A stretch of 64,000 bases of DNA from contig NZ_RAHX01000001.1 in the NCBI RefSeq assembly GCF_003605475.1, positions 2,108,001 to 2,172,000 on the forward strand, in the 5' to 3' direction. This DNA comes from Aurantiacibacter aquimixticola (GTDB lineage Bacteria; Pseudomonadota; Alphaproteobacteria; Sphingomonadales; Sphingomonadaceae). Below, piece by piece: positions 36,288-46,456 of this stretch; positions within the stretch are counted from its first letter, which is position 1; each line of letters opens with the position of its first letter. The notes beneath the pieces are model-generated. The model saw only the letters and a program-made list of their open reading frames with translations, was not told where the DNA came from and did not search any database. The translations under genes were made by a program, and so were the position numbers.

Positions 36288-37025
36288 ATGACACTGAAAA
36301 TCATCCTGTCCCGCAAGGGTTTCGACAGTGCGTCGGGCGGTGGTCCGTCTCCGGTGGTCGGTGGACGCGCGATAAGCCTGCCGATCCCCGATACGCAGGG
36401 AATTTCGCGCACGACCTACGGCAAGTTGCGGCTGGGCGGCCATGCGAAACGCGCGAGCCGCGGCAGGTTTTCAGGCCGCCATCTTTGCCACAACGATCCG
36501 CTGTTCTGCGAGAAAGGGCGCGCCCTGCTCGGCCAGTGCGGCGCGGCGCAGACGCATCTCGCGAATCACGGCGTGGGTGTCGGCGACCTGTTCCTGTTCT
36601 TCGGCCTGTTCCGGGAGAATGGTGCCGCGCCGCATCACCGAATCTTCGGCTATCTCCGCGTGGAAGAGGTTGTCTCGCTTTGGGATTGCAGCGATGAACG
36701 GCGCGGGGAGCTGGCGGCGCTCGGTCACCCGCATGCGCTCGGCATGCACGCCGCCAACGACGCGATTTATTGCGGACGCGGGGCCAGCGGCGCTCCGGCG
36801 AGCGACGCGCTGCGGCTCACAGTGCCGGAGGGTTCGCCCAGCATCTGGCGCGTGCCGAAATGGCTACGCGAAACTGGCCTGAGCTATCACGGCAGGGCCG
36901 ACCGCTGGCTGGCCGATGACTGCCTGCAAAGCGTGGCGCGGGGACAGGAATTCGTTTGCGATGTTGGGACACGCGACGACGCGCATCGCTGGGCGGAGCG
37001 AATGATCGCTGAAATCGAGCGCTAA
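36288..37025 (+). CDS. Nucleotide-modification-associated domain 3 (Nmad3)-like protein
   Basis: A 245-residue soluble protein matching Nmad3 domain proteins. It begins MTLKIILSRKGFDSASGGGP, followed by GGRAISLPIPDTQGISRTTY, and has the core GVGDLFLFFGLFRENG and RIFGYLRVEEVVSLWD segments. Nmad3 was named by sequence analysis as a domain associated with nucleic-acid base modification systems in phages and bacteria; its activity is not established. No modification partners are in view. It is divergent from putA and its end overlaps plsC by four bases, convergent. Confidence 0.75.
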   Translation: MTLKIILSRKGFDSASGGGPSPVVGGRAISLPIPDTQGISRTTYGKLRLGGHAKRASRGRFSGRHLCHNDPLFCEKGRALLGQCGAAQTHLANHGVGVGDLFLFFGLFRENGAAPHHRIFGYLRVEEVVSLWDCSDERRGELAALGHPHALGMHAANDAIYCGRGASGAPASDALRLTVPEGSPSIWRVPKWLRETGLSYHGRADRWLADDCLQSVARGQEFVCDVGTRDDAHRWAERMIAEIER

Positions 37026-37717
37026 TCCAAGCGCTCGGGAGCGTTCAGCGCATTAATGCCTTCGTGCACCCGCGCTTCGATCTCCGCGCGCTCGAGACCC
37101 GGCTCGATCACTTCGCCGAAATGCCAGGTGATCGTGCCGCGCGGCTTCAGCGTATTGCGATAGATGGGCCCGCTATCCACCGCGACTGGGACGACAGGCA
37201 GGCGCAGCAGCTTGTAAAGCCCGGCAAAGCCCGAACGCAGCGGCGGGCGCTGGCCATGGGGGATGCGCGTTCCTTCGGGGAAAATCACGACAGGCCGCCC
37301 TTGCTTTATCGCCGGGCGCGCAGCCTTCAGCATGGCACGCAGCGCCGAGGCGCCCTGGTCGCGCGCCACCGGGATAAGGCCATAGGCGATCCCTGCACGG
37401 CCCCACCCGGGCAGGTCGAAAAGTTCCGCCTTGGCGATGCCTGCCGGGTGATCGAACATGTGCGCCATCGCAATCGCTTCGTAAAAGCTTTCATGCTTGA
37501 TGGCGTAGAGGGCGGGGTAGTCGGGGCGCGTCCCGGTTTCGCGGATCGTGATGCCAAGGAGGCGCGTTACGCACCAGTGATGCCAGTCGCTCCACGCATC
37601 GCAGAGCGGCTTCACCCATGCCGGGCGCACATAGGATGCGGCTGCTGCAGCAAAGGAAAGCATCAGCGATCCGGGATAGAAGAACAGATAGAAAGCGAGG
37701 TTGCGCAGCAGGATCAT
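37022..37717 (-). CDS. plsC: 1-acyl-sn-glycerol-3-phosphate acyltransferase (PlsC family)
   Basis: A 231-residue membrane-associated acyltransferase that adds the second acyl chain to phosphatidate. It has an N-terminal hydrophobic helix (LLRNLAFYLFFYPGSLML), the catalytic motif in AIKHESFYEAIAMA (HX4E in place of the usual HX4D), and the FPEGTRIPHGQ substrate motif. The HX4E form occurs in other alphaproteobacterial homologues as far as I recall, so activity is likely. It lies downstream of ydcF on the same strand, nine bases apart. Confidence 0.92.
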   Translation of the reverse strand: MILLRNLAFYLFFYPGSLMLSFAAAAASYVRPAWVKPLCDAWSDWHHWCVTRLLGITIRETGTRPDYPALYAIKHESFYEAIAMAHMFDHPAGIAKAELFDLPGWGRAGIAYGLIPVARDQGASALRAMLKAARPAIKQGRPVVIFPEGTRIPHGQRPPLRSGFAGLYKLLRLPVVPVAVDSGPIYRNTLKPRGTITWHFGEVIEPGLERAEIEARVHEGINALNAPERLD

Positions 37718-37726
37718 CGCTCGGCC

Positions 37727-38254
37727 TCAGCTCAGCGCATTGACCAGCCAGACGGCCAGGAATTTGTGATATTCGAGGAACAGCGTGTAGAGGCTGACTT
37801 CGGATCGCACGGCATCGCGGGAAATGTCGATCGTATCGGGCAACTGCTCCGCCAGCTCTTCCGCCGCGCGCCGCATGTGCCAGTCTGCCGTCACCAGGCG
37901 CAGCGAATTGTAGCCTCGTTCCTCCATCCACTGCGCCGTCTCACGGGCATTACCGCGCGTATCGAGAGCGGAAAAGCCAAGCGTCACGCAGCAATCCATC
38001 GCCCGGTCCGGCACGGCGAATTCGGCCTGGAATTCGTCGGGCTGCACGGCCGGGTCTACGCCGGTGACGAGCATCTGTTCGGCCGCGCCCAGCTGCAGCA
38101 CTTCGAGGCCGCGCTCGATCCGGCCGCCGCTGCCCGTTGGGACGACGATGGCATCGGTCTCGGACACGGCCAGCGGGCGCGGCAGCGCGGCGGCAAACCA
38201 GACGAAACCGAGCGCCCAGGCGACCAGCAGGATGGCGAGTATTCGGCGGATCAC
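37727..38254 (-). CDS. YdcF family (DUF218) membrane protein
   Basis: A 175-residue YdcF/DUF218 protein with an N-terminal membrane anchor (LAILLVAWALGFVWFAAAL), the DAIVVPTGSGGRIERGLEVL segment, the conserved DTRGNARETAQWMEERG, and SLRLVTADWHMRRAAEEL. DUF218 proteins are implicated in cell-envelope polysaccharide or ElyC-type functions; the exact activity is unknown. It lies between ftsX (10 bases upstream) and plsC (9 bases downstream), so all four envelope genes ftsE-ftsX-ydcF-plsC are likely one transcription unit. Confidence 0.9.
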   Translation of the reverse strand: MIRRILAILLVAWALGFVWFAAALPRPLAVSETDAIVVPTGSGGRIERGLEVLQLGAAEQMLVTGVDPAVQPDEFQAEFAVPDRAMDCCVTLGFSALDTRGNARETAQWMEERGYNSLRLVTADWHMRRAAEELAEQLPDTIDISRDAVRSEVSLYTLFLEYHKFLAVWLVNALS

Positions 38255-38264
38255 GTCTTTGCCC

Positions 38265-39191
38265 CTACAGCATGCGCCTTAACGCTGCGATGACGGTGAA
38301 ACGCGCCGTTATCACAGCCAGCGCGATGCCGATAACGGGAATTGCGACAATCGCGATCCAGTCCACCACGCCGAGCCCGCCCCCGGCGACGAGACCCGAG
38401 CCGAGCTGGGAGAATTGGCGGCCAAGTACGAAAATCGCCGCGAGCCCCAGCAGCAATCCGGCAAGCCCGCCGAGCGCGGCATCCTTGCCGATGGAGCGCT
38501 GGAAAATACGGGCGATCTGTCGGTCGGTCCCGCCAAGGTGATGGATGACCTCGATCGTGTCGCGATTGGTGCCGAGCGCACTTCGCGCCGCCAGCCACAC
38601 TGCGGCCGCGCTCGTCACGGCAAGCAGCATGACGAGGCCGATGGCAAGCCATTGCAGCGAACGGACCGCGTCGAAAACCGGGCCTAGCCAGGACGCCTGC
38701 GCATCCATGCGGGCCGATGGCGCCACTTCGAGCAATTCGGCGCGAAGGGCGCGCAGGCGTTCCGCAGTCACCGGACCGGAGAGGCGCACATCGACCATCG
38801 CCGGGATCGGCACGGTGTCCTGTTCCGCACGCCCGATTTCGCCGAGCCAGGGCTCGAGCAATTCGGCGAGTTCCTCGTCCGGCACGCGGCGCACGTCAGC
38901 CACGTCTTCGCGATTGGCGAAATAGGATACGGCGCGTTCGGCCTGCCTGTCGCGCGACGCGGGCGCGCCCTCGACGATCTGCACGGTGATGCCGCCCGCA
39001 ATCTCGGCGCGGGCGTTGGCGGCAAGATTGCCCAGCGCCAGCCCGGCGCTTGCCGCCATGACGGTGAGCGCGATCATGATGGCGATGACCCACGGCATCG
39101 GCCCCGCGATGCGCGCCTGCTGCAGAATGCGCGCGCTTTCGCCGATGCGCGGGCTGCGGCGACGGATGGGGGAGGGTGCCTCTTCGCTCAT
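38265..39191 (-). CDS. ftsX: Cell division protein FtsX
   Basis: A 308-residue membrane component of the FtsEX complex, which controls septal peptidoglycan hydrolases and division. It has a cytoplasmic N-terminus, a first membrane helix (VIAIMIALTVMAASAGLALG), a periplasmic loop, and three further helices near the C-terminus, including SLQWLAIGLVMLLAVTSAAA and the conserved EVIHHLGGTDRQIARIFQRS. Its ATG overlaps the ftsE stop by four bases, so it is coupled. Confidence 0.95.
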   Translation of the reverse strand: MSEEAPSPIRRRSPRIGESARILQQARIAGPMPWVIAIMIALTVMAASAGLALGNLAANARAEIAGGITVQIVEGAPASRDRQAERAVSYFANREDVADVRRVPDEELAELLEPWLGEIGRAEQDTVPIPAMVDVRLSGPVTAERLRALRAELLEVAPSARMDAQASWLGPVFDAVRSLQWLAIGLVMLLAVTSAAAVWLAARSALGTNRDTIEVIHHLGGTDRQIARIFQRSIGKDAALGGLAGLLLGLAAIFVLGRQFSQLGSGLVAGGGLGVVDWIAIVAIPVIGIALAVITARFTVIAALRRML

Positions 39192-39913
39192 GCACCGACC
39201 GCCTCGCGCCGGGGCGGGTACCGCAGCGCACCGGTCGGGTCTGACAGCGTGCCCTTGTCGAGCCGCATGATCAGCGAATCCGGCACCTTGCGCAGCAAAT
39301 GCACGTCGTGCGTCGCGACCACCACCGTGGTCCCCAATCGGTTGAGCGCCTCGAACAGTCGCAGCAGCTTTACCGCCATTTCCGGATCGACATTGCCCGT
39401 CGGTTCGTCCGCCACGAGGATGCGCGGGCGGGCGATCACGGCGCGGGCGATGGCGACGCGCTGCTGCTCCCCGCCCGAAAGGGTTGCAGGCTTGGCATCG
39501 GCGCGGTGGCCGAGGCCGACCCAATTGAGCATGTCGTCCACCGGCTTGGCGAGCTTGCCTTCCGACATGCCTGCAAGCCGCAACGGCAGCGCGACATTGT
39601 CGAACGTGCTGAGATGCTCGACGAGGCGGAAATCCTGGAACACGACGCCGATCCGGCGGCGAAGAGCCGGCAGCTCTTCGCGCGGAAGCGTTATCGCATC
39701 CTCTCCGAACATGGAGATCATGCCGCGACTGGGCCGCTGGGCGAGATATAGGAGGCGCAGCAGGCTCGTCTTGCCCGCGCCGCTCGCGCCGGTGAGGAAA
39801 TAGAAGCTGCCGGGGTAGAGCGTGAAGGAGATATCGCTCAGCACTTCGCGGTCCGAGCCATAGCGCAGACCGACATTGGTGAACTGTACGATGGAGCCTT
39901 CCGCGTCGCTCAT
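39188..39913 (-). CDS. ftsE: Cell division ATP-binding protein FtsE
   Basis: A 241-residue ABC ATPase partner of FtsX. Walker A is GASGAGKTS (residues 42-50), the Q-loop is VVFQDFRLVEHLSTFDN, the signature LSGGEQQRVAIARA, and Walker B RILVADEPTGNVD followed by the switch His in VATHDVHLL. It begins MSDAEGSIVQFTNVGLRYGS. It is the first gene of a compact minus-strand run with ftsX, ydcF and plsC. Confidence 0.97.
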   Translation of the reverse strand: MSDAEGSIVQFTNVGLRYGSDREVLSDISFTLYPGSFYFLTGASGAGKTSLLRLLYLAQRPSRGMISMFGEDAITLPREELPALRRRIGVVFQDFRLVEHLSTFDNVALPLRLAGMSEGKLAKPVDDMLNWVGLGHRADAKPATLSGGEQQRVAIARAVIARPRILVADEPTGNVDPEMAVKLLRLFEALNRLGTTVVVATHDVHLLRKVPDSLIMRLDKGTLSDPTGALRYPPRREAVGA

Positions 39914-40077
39914 GCGGCCTGAATAGGCACACATGGCTCTCGCGCAAAGGCCGCAATGCGTGGCTTTGCGCACCTTCGTGCCGCGTCGCTTGTGGAAAAG
40001 CCCTGCCAATCGCCTCTCGTCCACACCGTTCGGCTTGTTGCGGCGGCGGGCGGGGCGTAGGCATTTCGCGAAAGCGC

Positions 40078-40869
40078 ATGATCATCCAGTGTCCCGCCTG
40101 CGCGACGAAATATGTCGTGCCCGATGCCGCTGTCGGCGTGGAAGGCCGGACCGTGCGCTGCGCGAAGTGTCGTGAAAGCTGGTTTCAGGAAGGTCCGGCG
40201 CTCGATCTTGCAGACCGCGAGGATGTCGCTGTCGAGCCGGCTGCGCCTCCTCCGTCTCCTCCGCCTCCGCCAGGGGCACCCGCATCGCAGGAGACGGTCG
40301 AGAATGACGTCGCGCCTCCGCCCGATGGCCCCTCTGCCTCTGCCTGGCGTGACGAAGTGCGTCCGCCCCGCGCGCAGCAGCCTGTCGATTACGGCGATCC
40401 GCCGCATTCGCATTTCGATCACGAGCCACCCTTTCGCCCTCGCCGCAACTGGCTGAAAGTGTGGACCTGGGCGGGTGCGATCTTCGCGGTCGTCGCTGCG
40501 GCGCTAATCGTTGCCGTCTCCTATTGGGGCTTGCCCGACTGGGTGCCGGTGGAGCGGCCGACCTTCGCCGCCGGGGAGCCCGATCTGCAGCTCGACTTTC
40601 CGCAGCAGCAACAGGAACGCCGCCAGCTTCCCAACGGCACGGAATTTTTCGGGGCGAGCGGGACGATCACCAATGTCGGCACAGTGACGCGGACGATCCC
40701 GACCATATTGATCGTTCTGCGCGATTCGCGCGACCGCATCGTCTATAGCTGGGAAGTCCCGCCGCCCCAGCGAACCCTCGCGCCAGGCGAAACGGTGACG
40801 GTGAACGAGGCTGTGACGGATTTCCCCCGCTCCGCGCGCGCGGTGCAGATCGGCTGGAAGCCCGAATAG
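40078..40869 (+). CDS. MJ0042-type zinc-ribbon / DUF3426 membrane protein
   Basis: A 263-residue protein with an N-terminal MJ0042 zinc ribbon (MIIQCPACATKYVVPD and RCAKCRESW), a Pro-rich linker, a single membrane helix (TWAGAIFAVVAAALIVAVSY, about residues 130-150), and a DUF3426 extracytoplasmic domain (ASGTITNVGTVTRTIPTILI). Sphingomonads carry this architecture widely; it is thought to be an envelope or regulatory protein with unknown function. It is divergent from ftsE. Confidence 0.88.
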   Translation: MIIQCPACATKYVVPDAAVGVEGRTVRCAKCRESWFQEGPALDLADREDVAVEPAAPPPSPPPPPGAPASQETVENDVAPPPDGPSASAWRDEVRPPRAQQPVDYGDPPHSHFDHEPPFRPRRNWLKVWTWAGAIFAVVAAALIVAVSYWGLPDWVPVERPTFAAGEPDLQLDFPQQQQERRQLPNGTEFFGASGTITNVGTVTRTIPTILIVLRDSRDRIVYSWEVPPPQRTLAPGETVTVNEAVTDFPRSARAVQIGWKPE

Positions 40870-40969
40870 GCCCGCGAGAGCGCATGACAGCGCTTGCGGG
40901 CGTGAAACCTCTTTGCTAGGGGCGCGCTCCTACCGGGGCGGGCCTGCGGGCCTGTCTTCCAATCGATGT

Positions 40970-41057
40970 GCGGTCGTGGCGGAACTGGTAGACGCGCAAC
41001 GTTGAGGTCGTTGTGGGTGAATAACCCGTGGAAGTTCGAGTCTTCTCGACCGCACCA
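40970..41057 (+). tRNA. tRNA-Leu (anticodon GAG)
   Basis: A complete class II tRNA with the acceptor stem GCGGTCG/CGACCGC, anticodon stem-loop CAACG-TTGAGGT-CGTTG (anticodon GAG), a long variable arm (GGGTGAATAACCC), the T-loop TTCGAGT, and an encoded CCA end. It reads CUC and CUU leucine codons. Confidence 0.97.
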
Positions 41058-41119
41058 TCCCCCTTTCCCGCCGGAACCAGTGAGCCTTTTCGGGCGTTCG
41101 TCGGGAAAGGAGTATTACG

Positions 41120-41344
41120 ATGATTGGTAAGCTTATCGGTGCGGCCGCAGGTGCCGCAATCAGCAAGGAAACCCGCAAGTTGGGCGGCGCTGGCGGCGCC
41201 ATTCTGGGCGCGCTCGCCGTGCCCATCATCACGCGCATGCGCCTGCCGACGCTGCTGGCGCTCGGCTTTGGCGGCTATGCCGTGAAGAAGCTGTCGGAGA
41301 AGGACAAGTCGGGACGCATCGAAAACCCCGCCGCCGCGATCTGA
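41120..41344 (+). CDS. Small Gly/Ala-rich conserved protein of unknown function
   Basis: A 74-residue protein beginning MIGKLIGAAAGAAISKETRK, with two hydrophobic Gly/Ala stretches (GGAGGAILGALAVPIITRMR and LPTLLALGFGGYAVKKL). AAAGGAG sits just upstream of the ATG. It resembles a small membrane-associated protein found in alphaproteobacteria, of unknown role. It lies 62 bases downstream of the tRNA and is followed by a terminator. Confidence 0.72.
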   Translation: MIGKLIGAAAGAAISKETRKLGGAGGAILGALAVPIITRMRLPTLLALGFGGYAVKKLSEKDKSGRIENPAAAI

Positions 41345-41364
41345 CGCAACGCATAAAAGAATAG

Positions 41365-41395
41365 ACGGCCTCGCCATTGCGGCGGGGCCGTTTTC
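41365..41395 (+). terminator. Terminator after the 74-residue protein gene
   Basis: An eleven-base stem (ACGGCCTCGCC and GGCGGGGCCGT, one G-T pair) with a five-base loop followed by TTTTC. It lies 20 bases after the stop codon. Confidence 0.85.
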
Positions 41396-41494
41396 GCATG
41401 TGCGGCAAAGGCGTTGAGAAGCGGGCGGGCTTTGCTTGCACCGAATCGGGGGGCTTCCTACGTCGGTGGCCTGACGCGAGGAATTAACGACGCC

Positions 41495-42466
41495 ATGACC
41501 ACCCACAAGACCCGCATGCTCATCATCGGCTCCGGCCCGGCAGGCTATTCCGCCGCCATATATGGCGCGCGCGCCGGGATGGAGCCGATCGTGGTGCAGG
41601 GCCTCCAGCCCGGCGGCCAGCTGACCATCACCACCGACGTCGAGAATTATCCCGGATTCGAAGACGTGATCCAGGGCCCGTGGCTGATGGAGCAAATGCA
41701 GAAACAGGCCGAGCATGTCGGCACGCGGATGATGTGGGACACGATCGTCGACGTCGATCTGGAAGGCGGCTCGCCGTTCAGGGCCATCGGCGACAGCGGC
41801 GACGAGTATGTCGGCGATGTGCTGGTGATCGCCACCGGCGCGCAGGCCAAGTGGCTCGGCGTGCCGGGAGAGGCCGAACTGGGCGGCAAGGGCGTATCCG
41901 CCTGCGCGACCTGCGACGGTTTCTTCTATCGCGGAAAGAAGGTGGCGGTGATCGGCGGCGGCAACACCGCGGTCGAGGAAGCGCTGTACCTCACCAACCA
42001 TTCCGACGACGTCACCCTGATCCATCGCCGCGACGAACTTCGCAGCGAGAAGATCCTGCAGGACCGCCTCTTCGCCAGCGAGAAGATCACGCCGATGTGG
42101 AACAAGACGGTCGAGAGTTTCGAAGCGGGCGAGAATGGCGCGCTTGGCCATCTGGTACTGATCGACACGCAGACCGGCGAACGCAGCACGCTGGAAGTTG
42201 ACGGCGCCTTCGTCGCCATCGGCCATGCGCCCGCGACGGAGCTGTTCAAGGGCAAGCTGCCGATGGACGATGGCGGCTATCTGCTGGTCGAGCCCGGCAC
42301 GCCGAAAACGAGCATTCCCGGCGTCTTTGCGTGCGGCGATGTGATGGATCACACCTATCGTCAGGCTGTGACCGCGGCGGGTACGGGCTGCATGGCCGCG
42401 CTCGACGCGGAACGCTTCCTCGCCACGCTGGAATTTGCCGAAAGGGAAATGGAAGCGGCCGAGTAA
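41495..42466 (+). CDS. trxB: Thioredoxin-disulfide reductase
   Basis: A 323-residue flavoprotein that reduces thioredoxin with NADPH. It has the FAD-binding IIGSGPAGYSAAIYGARAG, the redox-active SACATCDGFFYR (Cys-Ala-Thr-Cys), the NADPH-binding AVIGGGNTAVEEALYL, and the C-terminal FAD segment FACGDVMDHTYRQAVTAAG. I chose the ATG before MTTHKTRMLIIGSGP; the frame extends upstream without family resemblance. It is convergent with the crotonase gene. Confidence 0.97.
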   Translation: MTTHKTRMLIIGSGPAGYSAAIYGARAGMEPIVVQGLQPGGQLTITTDVENYPGFEDVIQGPWLMEQMQKQAEHVGTRMMWDTIVDVDLEGGSPFRAIGDSGDEYVGDVLVIATGAQAKWLGVPGEAELGGKGVSACATCDGFFYRGKKVAVIGGGNTAVEEALYLTNHSDDVTLIHRRDELRSEKILQDRLFASEKITPMWNKTVESFEAGENGALGHLVLIDTQTGERSTLEVDGAFVAIGHAPATELFKGKLPMDDGGYLLVEPGTPKTSIPGVFACGDVMDHTYRQAVTAAGTGCMAALDAERFLATLEFAEREMEAAE

Positions 42467-42486
42467 GGCGCGCGCCTCCCGCGCGC

Positions 42487-43239
42487 CTAGAATTTCGGCG
42501 CGCGCTTTTCCATGAAGGCGGTGAAGGCTTCGCGGGCCTCGGCGCTGGTCAGGCGCTGGCCGAAGATGCGGTTCTCCCGGTCCATCGCTGCGCCCACGGC
42601 GTCGCTATCGCGCATCAGCGCCTTCGTTGCGGCCACCGCTTCGGGCGGCAGTGCGGCGATGCGCATCGTCGCCGCCTCGACCGCCTGATCGAGCTTTTCC
42701 AGCGGCACCACTTCGTTCGCGAGGCCGCAGCCATGCGCATCTGCGGCGCTCATCGGCTGGCCCATGGCGAGCATGGAAAAGGCGCGCTGGTGGCCGATGG
42801 CGGCGGGCAGCAGGCGGCTGGAGGCGGCTTCGGGCACCAGGCCGAGCGTGACGAAGGGCGTTTTCAACTCGGCATTCTCCGTCAGCACGACGTAGTCGCA
42901 ATGCAGCAGCATGGTCATGCCGATGCCGACTGCCTTGCCCTGGACGCCCGCCACCAGCGGCTTTCCGAACGTGCCGAGCAGGCGGATGAAGCGGAAGACG
43001 TGCGCGTCCGCCATGTTTGCGCCCGCCGCCAGGAAATCGCCGATATCGTTGCCAGCCGTGAACATGTCGCCCGCTCCGCGAATGGCGACCACGCGAACAG
43101 ATGTGTCGTCCTCGGCCGCTTCCATCGCGTCGGACAGCGCCTCGTACATCGCGTCGGTCAGCGCGTTTTTCTTGTCCGTGCGATTCAGCGTCAGCGTCAA
43201 CACGCCGCCTTCGGTTTGGGTCCTGACATGCTCGCTCAT
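42487..43239 (-). CDS. Enoyl-CoA hydratase/isomerase (crotonase) family protein
   Basis: A 250-residue crotonase. The oxyanion-hole segments are AGDMFTAGNDIGDFLAAGAN and VAGVQGKAVGIGMTMLLHCD. The second catalytic Glu of classic hydratases would fall in TLGLVPEAASSRLLP. The protein may act on fatty-acid or aromatic CoA esters. Its ATG overlaps the stop of the prephenate dehydrogenase gene by four bases, so the two are translationally coupled although their pathways differ. A longer frame upstream runs into that gene and was not used. Confidence 0.9.
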   Translation of the reverse strand: MSEHVRTQTEGGVLTLTLNRTDKKNALTDAMYEALSDAMEAAEDDTSVRVVAIRGAGDMFTAGNDIGDFLAAGANMADAHVFRFIRLLGTFGKPLVAGVQGKAVGIGMTMLLHCDYVVLTENAELKTPFVTLGLVPEAASSRLLPAAIGHQRAFSMLAMGQPMSAADAHGCGLANEVVPLEKLDQAVEAATMRIAALPPEAVAATKALMRDSDAVGAAMDRENRIFGQRLTSAEAREAFTAFMEKRAPKF

Positions 43240-44148
43240 TCGCTCGTCTCCTGCGTGTGATCGGCGCGCCCGAAATCGGGCCGCGCATCGTCTTGTCCCT
43301 GTTCCAGAATACCGCGCCGGATTGCGCGGGTCCGGGTGAACAGGTCGAACATCGCTTCGCCGTCGCCCGCGTCGATGGCGTTCCGCATACTGCCCAGATC
43401 GCGAAGGAACCGGTCCATCATTTCCAGAACCGCGTCGCGGTTGTGAAGAAATACGTCGCGCCACATGGTGGGATCGCTCGCGGCGATGCGCGTAAAGTCG
43501 CGAAAACCGCCGGCGGAATATTTGATGACTTCGCTGCGCGTCACCTCCTCCAGATCGCTGGCCGTGCCGACGATGGTGTAGGCCACGAGGTGGGGGATAT
43601 GGCTGGTGACGGCGAGCACCATGTCGTGATGCGCGGCGTCCATCACCTCGACCGTGGAGCCGAGCGCGCGCCAGAATTGCATCAACGCCCCGACTTTGGC
43701 CTCGTCGGCATGCGCGGGCGGCGTGAGAATGCACCAGCGCCCGGCGAACAGGCTGGCGAAACCGGCATCGGGGCCGGACCGCTCGGTCCCGGCCACGGGG
43801 TGCGCGGGGATGATCGTGTGATCGGGCAGGGTTTCGGCCAGTACGCGCGCGACGCGCTCCTTCGATGAGCCGACATCGCTGACCACAGCACCGGGAGAGA
43901 GAGCGGGCGCAATGGCCTCCGCAGCTGTCCGCATCGCACCGACCGGAACGCAGAGAATTACGAGATCGGCATCCTGCACGGCGATTGCCGCATCCTCGGC
44001 CACGCTGCCGCACAATCCAAGTTCGCGCGCTCGGCTGCGCACGTCGGAGTCCGCATCGAAGCCGACCGTCTCGAGGCTCGGCAGCCGCTCGCGAACAGCC
44101 AGGCCTATCGAACCGCCGAGCAGGCCGAGGCCGATGATCGCGACCTTG

Positions 44149-44159
<11 letters not shown>
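43236..44159 (-). CDS. Prephenate/arogenate dehydrogenase (TyrA/TyrC family)
   Basis: A 307-residue NAD(P)-dependent dehydrogenase in tyrosine synthesis. It starts with the nucleotide-binding [20 protein letters not shown], has [19 protein letters not shown], the catalytic-His region [18 protein letters not shown], and [20 protein letters not shown]. It overlaps the hisC stop by 11 bases and is coupled to the crotonase gene after it. With hisC, whose aminotransferase can also act on aromatic keto acids, this forms an amino-acid synthesis pair. Confidence 0.94.
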
Positions 44160-45270
<1,111 letters not shown>

Positions 45271-45340
45271 GGTTGCGGCGCATACCGCCGCGCGCACGCG
45301 ATTGACAGAGGCAAGGCGCTCGCCCAATCGCCTTGGCCCG

Positions 45341-46456
45341 ATGGCCCGCGCGCAAACCGCCGACTTTCGCAGCATCGCGCTGCCCGATCCGCTGCCGCTC
45401 GACAGCGGACGAGAGCTGGCGGACGTGCAGATCGCCTATGAGACCTATGGCGAGCTGAACGAGCGACGCGACAATGCGATTATGGTCTTCCACGCGCTGA
45501 CCGGCGACCAGTTCGTCGCCAGCACCCATCCAATGACAGGCAAGCCGGGCTGGTGGGAGCGCATGGTCGGCCCGGGCAAGCCGGTCGACACCGACCGGTT
45601 CCATGTCATCTGCGCCAATGTGCTGGGCAGTTGCATGGGATCCACCGGGCCGGGCAGCGCGAATGCCGGGGGCGACCGCTACGCCATGAATTTCCCCGTC
45701 ATCACGATCCGCGACATGGTCCGCGCGCAGATGCGCCTGCTCGATGCGCTGGGGATCGAGACGCTCCACGCCGTCGTCGGCGGATCGATGGGCGGCATGC
45801 AGGCGCTCTCCTGCGCGGCAAATTTCCCGGAACGCACGCAGCGCGTCCTCGCCATCGCCACCACCGCGCGGCACAGTGCACAGAACATCGCCTTTCACGA
45901 AGTCGGGCGGCAGGCGATCATGGCCGATCCGGACTGGCGAGGCGGGGACTATTACGGCGGCGAAGCGCCGACCAAGGGGCTGAGCGTAGCGCGCATGGCG
46001 GCGCACATCACCTATCTTTCCGAAGCCGGGCTGACGGAGAAATTCGGGCGGCGGCTGCAGGCCAAGGACGGAAAACCCGGTGCCAAGAGCTTCGGCTTCG
46101 ATGCCGATTTCCAGGTGGAAAGCTATCTGCGCCACCAGGGCATCGCCTTTACCGATCGCTTCGATGCCAACAGTTATCTCTACATCACCCGCGCGATGGA
46201 CTATTTCGATCTCGCCGAAGAACATGGCGGAAGATTGGCGGATGCTTTCGCAGACGCGAGCGACACGCGCTTCTGTCTTGTCAGCTTCGACACGGACTGG
46301 CTCTATACCACCGCCGACATGCGCGAAGTGGTGCATGCGCTGAACGCCGTCGCCGCGCCGGTCAGCTTCGTGGAGCTATCCGCACCCTACGGCCATGACA
46401 GCTTCCTGCTCGACGTGCCCGCGCTCGATCGCGTGGTGAGGGGTTTCATCCAGTGA
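45341..46456 (+). CDS. metX: Homoserine O-acyltransferase MetX
   Basis: A 371-residue alpha/beta hydrolase that acylates homoserine in methionine synthesis (acetyl-CoA or succinyl-CoA as donor). It has [13 protein letters not shown], the CMGSTGPGS signature, the nucleophile elbow [12 protein letters not shown], the catalytic Asp in [14 protein letters not shown] and the catalytic His in [12 protein letters not shown]. The product is 371 residues, normal for MetX. It is coupled to metW by a four-base overlap. Confidence 0.96.
   Translation: MARAQTADFRSIALPDPLPLDSGRELADVQIAYETYGELNERRDNAIMVFHALTGDQFVASTHPMTGKPGWWERMVGPGKPVDTDRFHVICANVLGSCMGSTGPGSANAGGDRYAMNFPVITIRDMVRAQMRLLDALGIETLHAVVGGSMGGMQALSCAANFPERTQRVLAIATTARHSAQNIAFHEVGRQAIMADPDWRGGDYYGGEAPTKGLSVARMAAHITYLSEAGLTEKFGRRLQAKDGKPGAKSFGFDADFQVESYLRHQGIAFTDRFDANSYLYITRAMDYFDLAEEHGGRLADAFADASDTRFCLVSFDTDWLYTTADMREVVHALNAVAAPVSFVELSAPYGHDSFLLDVPALDRVVRGFIQ

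Noticed and set aside
36288-37717. Functional link between the Nmad3-like gene and plsC because they overlap
   Set aside because: The overlap is of convergent ends (four bases), so it does not indicate an operon.
38265-40085. A single 606-residue reading frame across ftsX and ftsE
   Set aside because: The N-terminal half lies over ftsE in another frame and has no family sequence; FtsX starts at 39191 with normal length.
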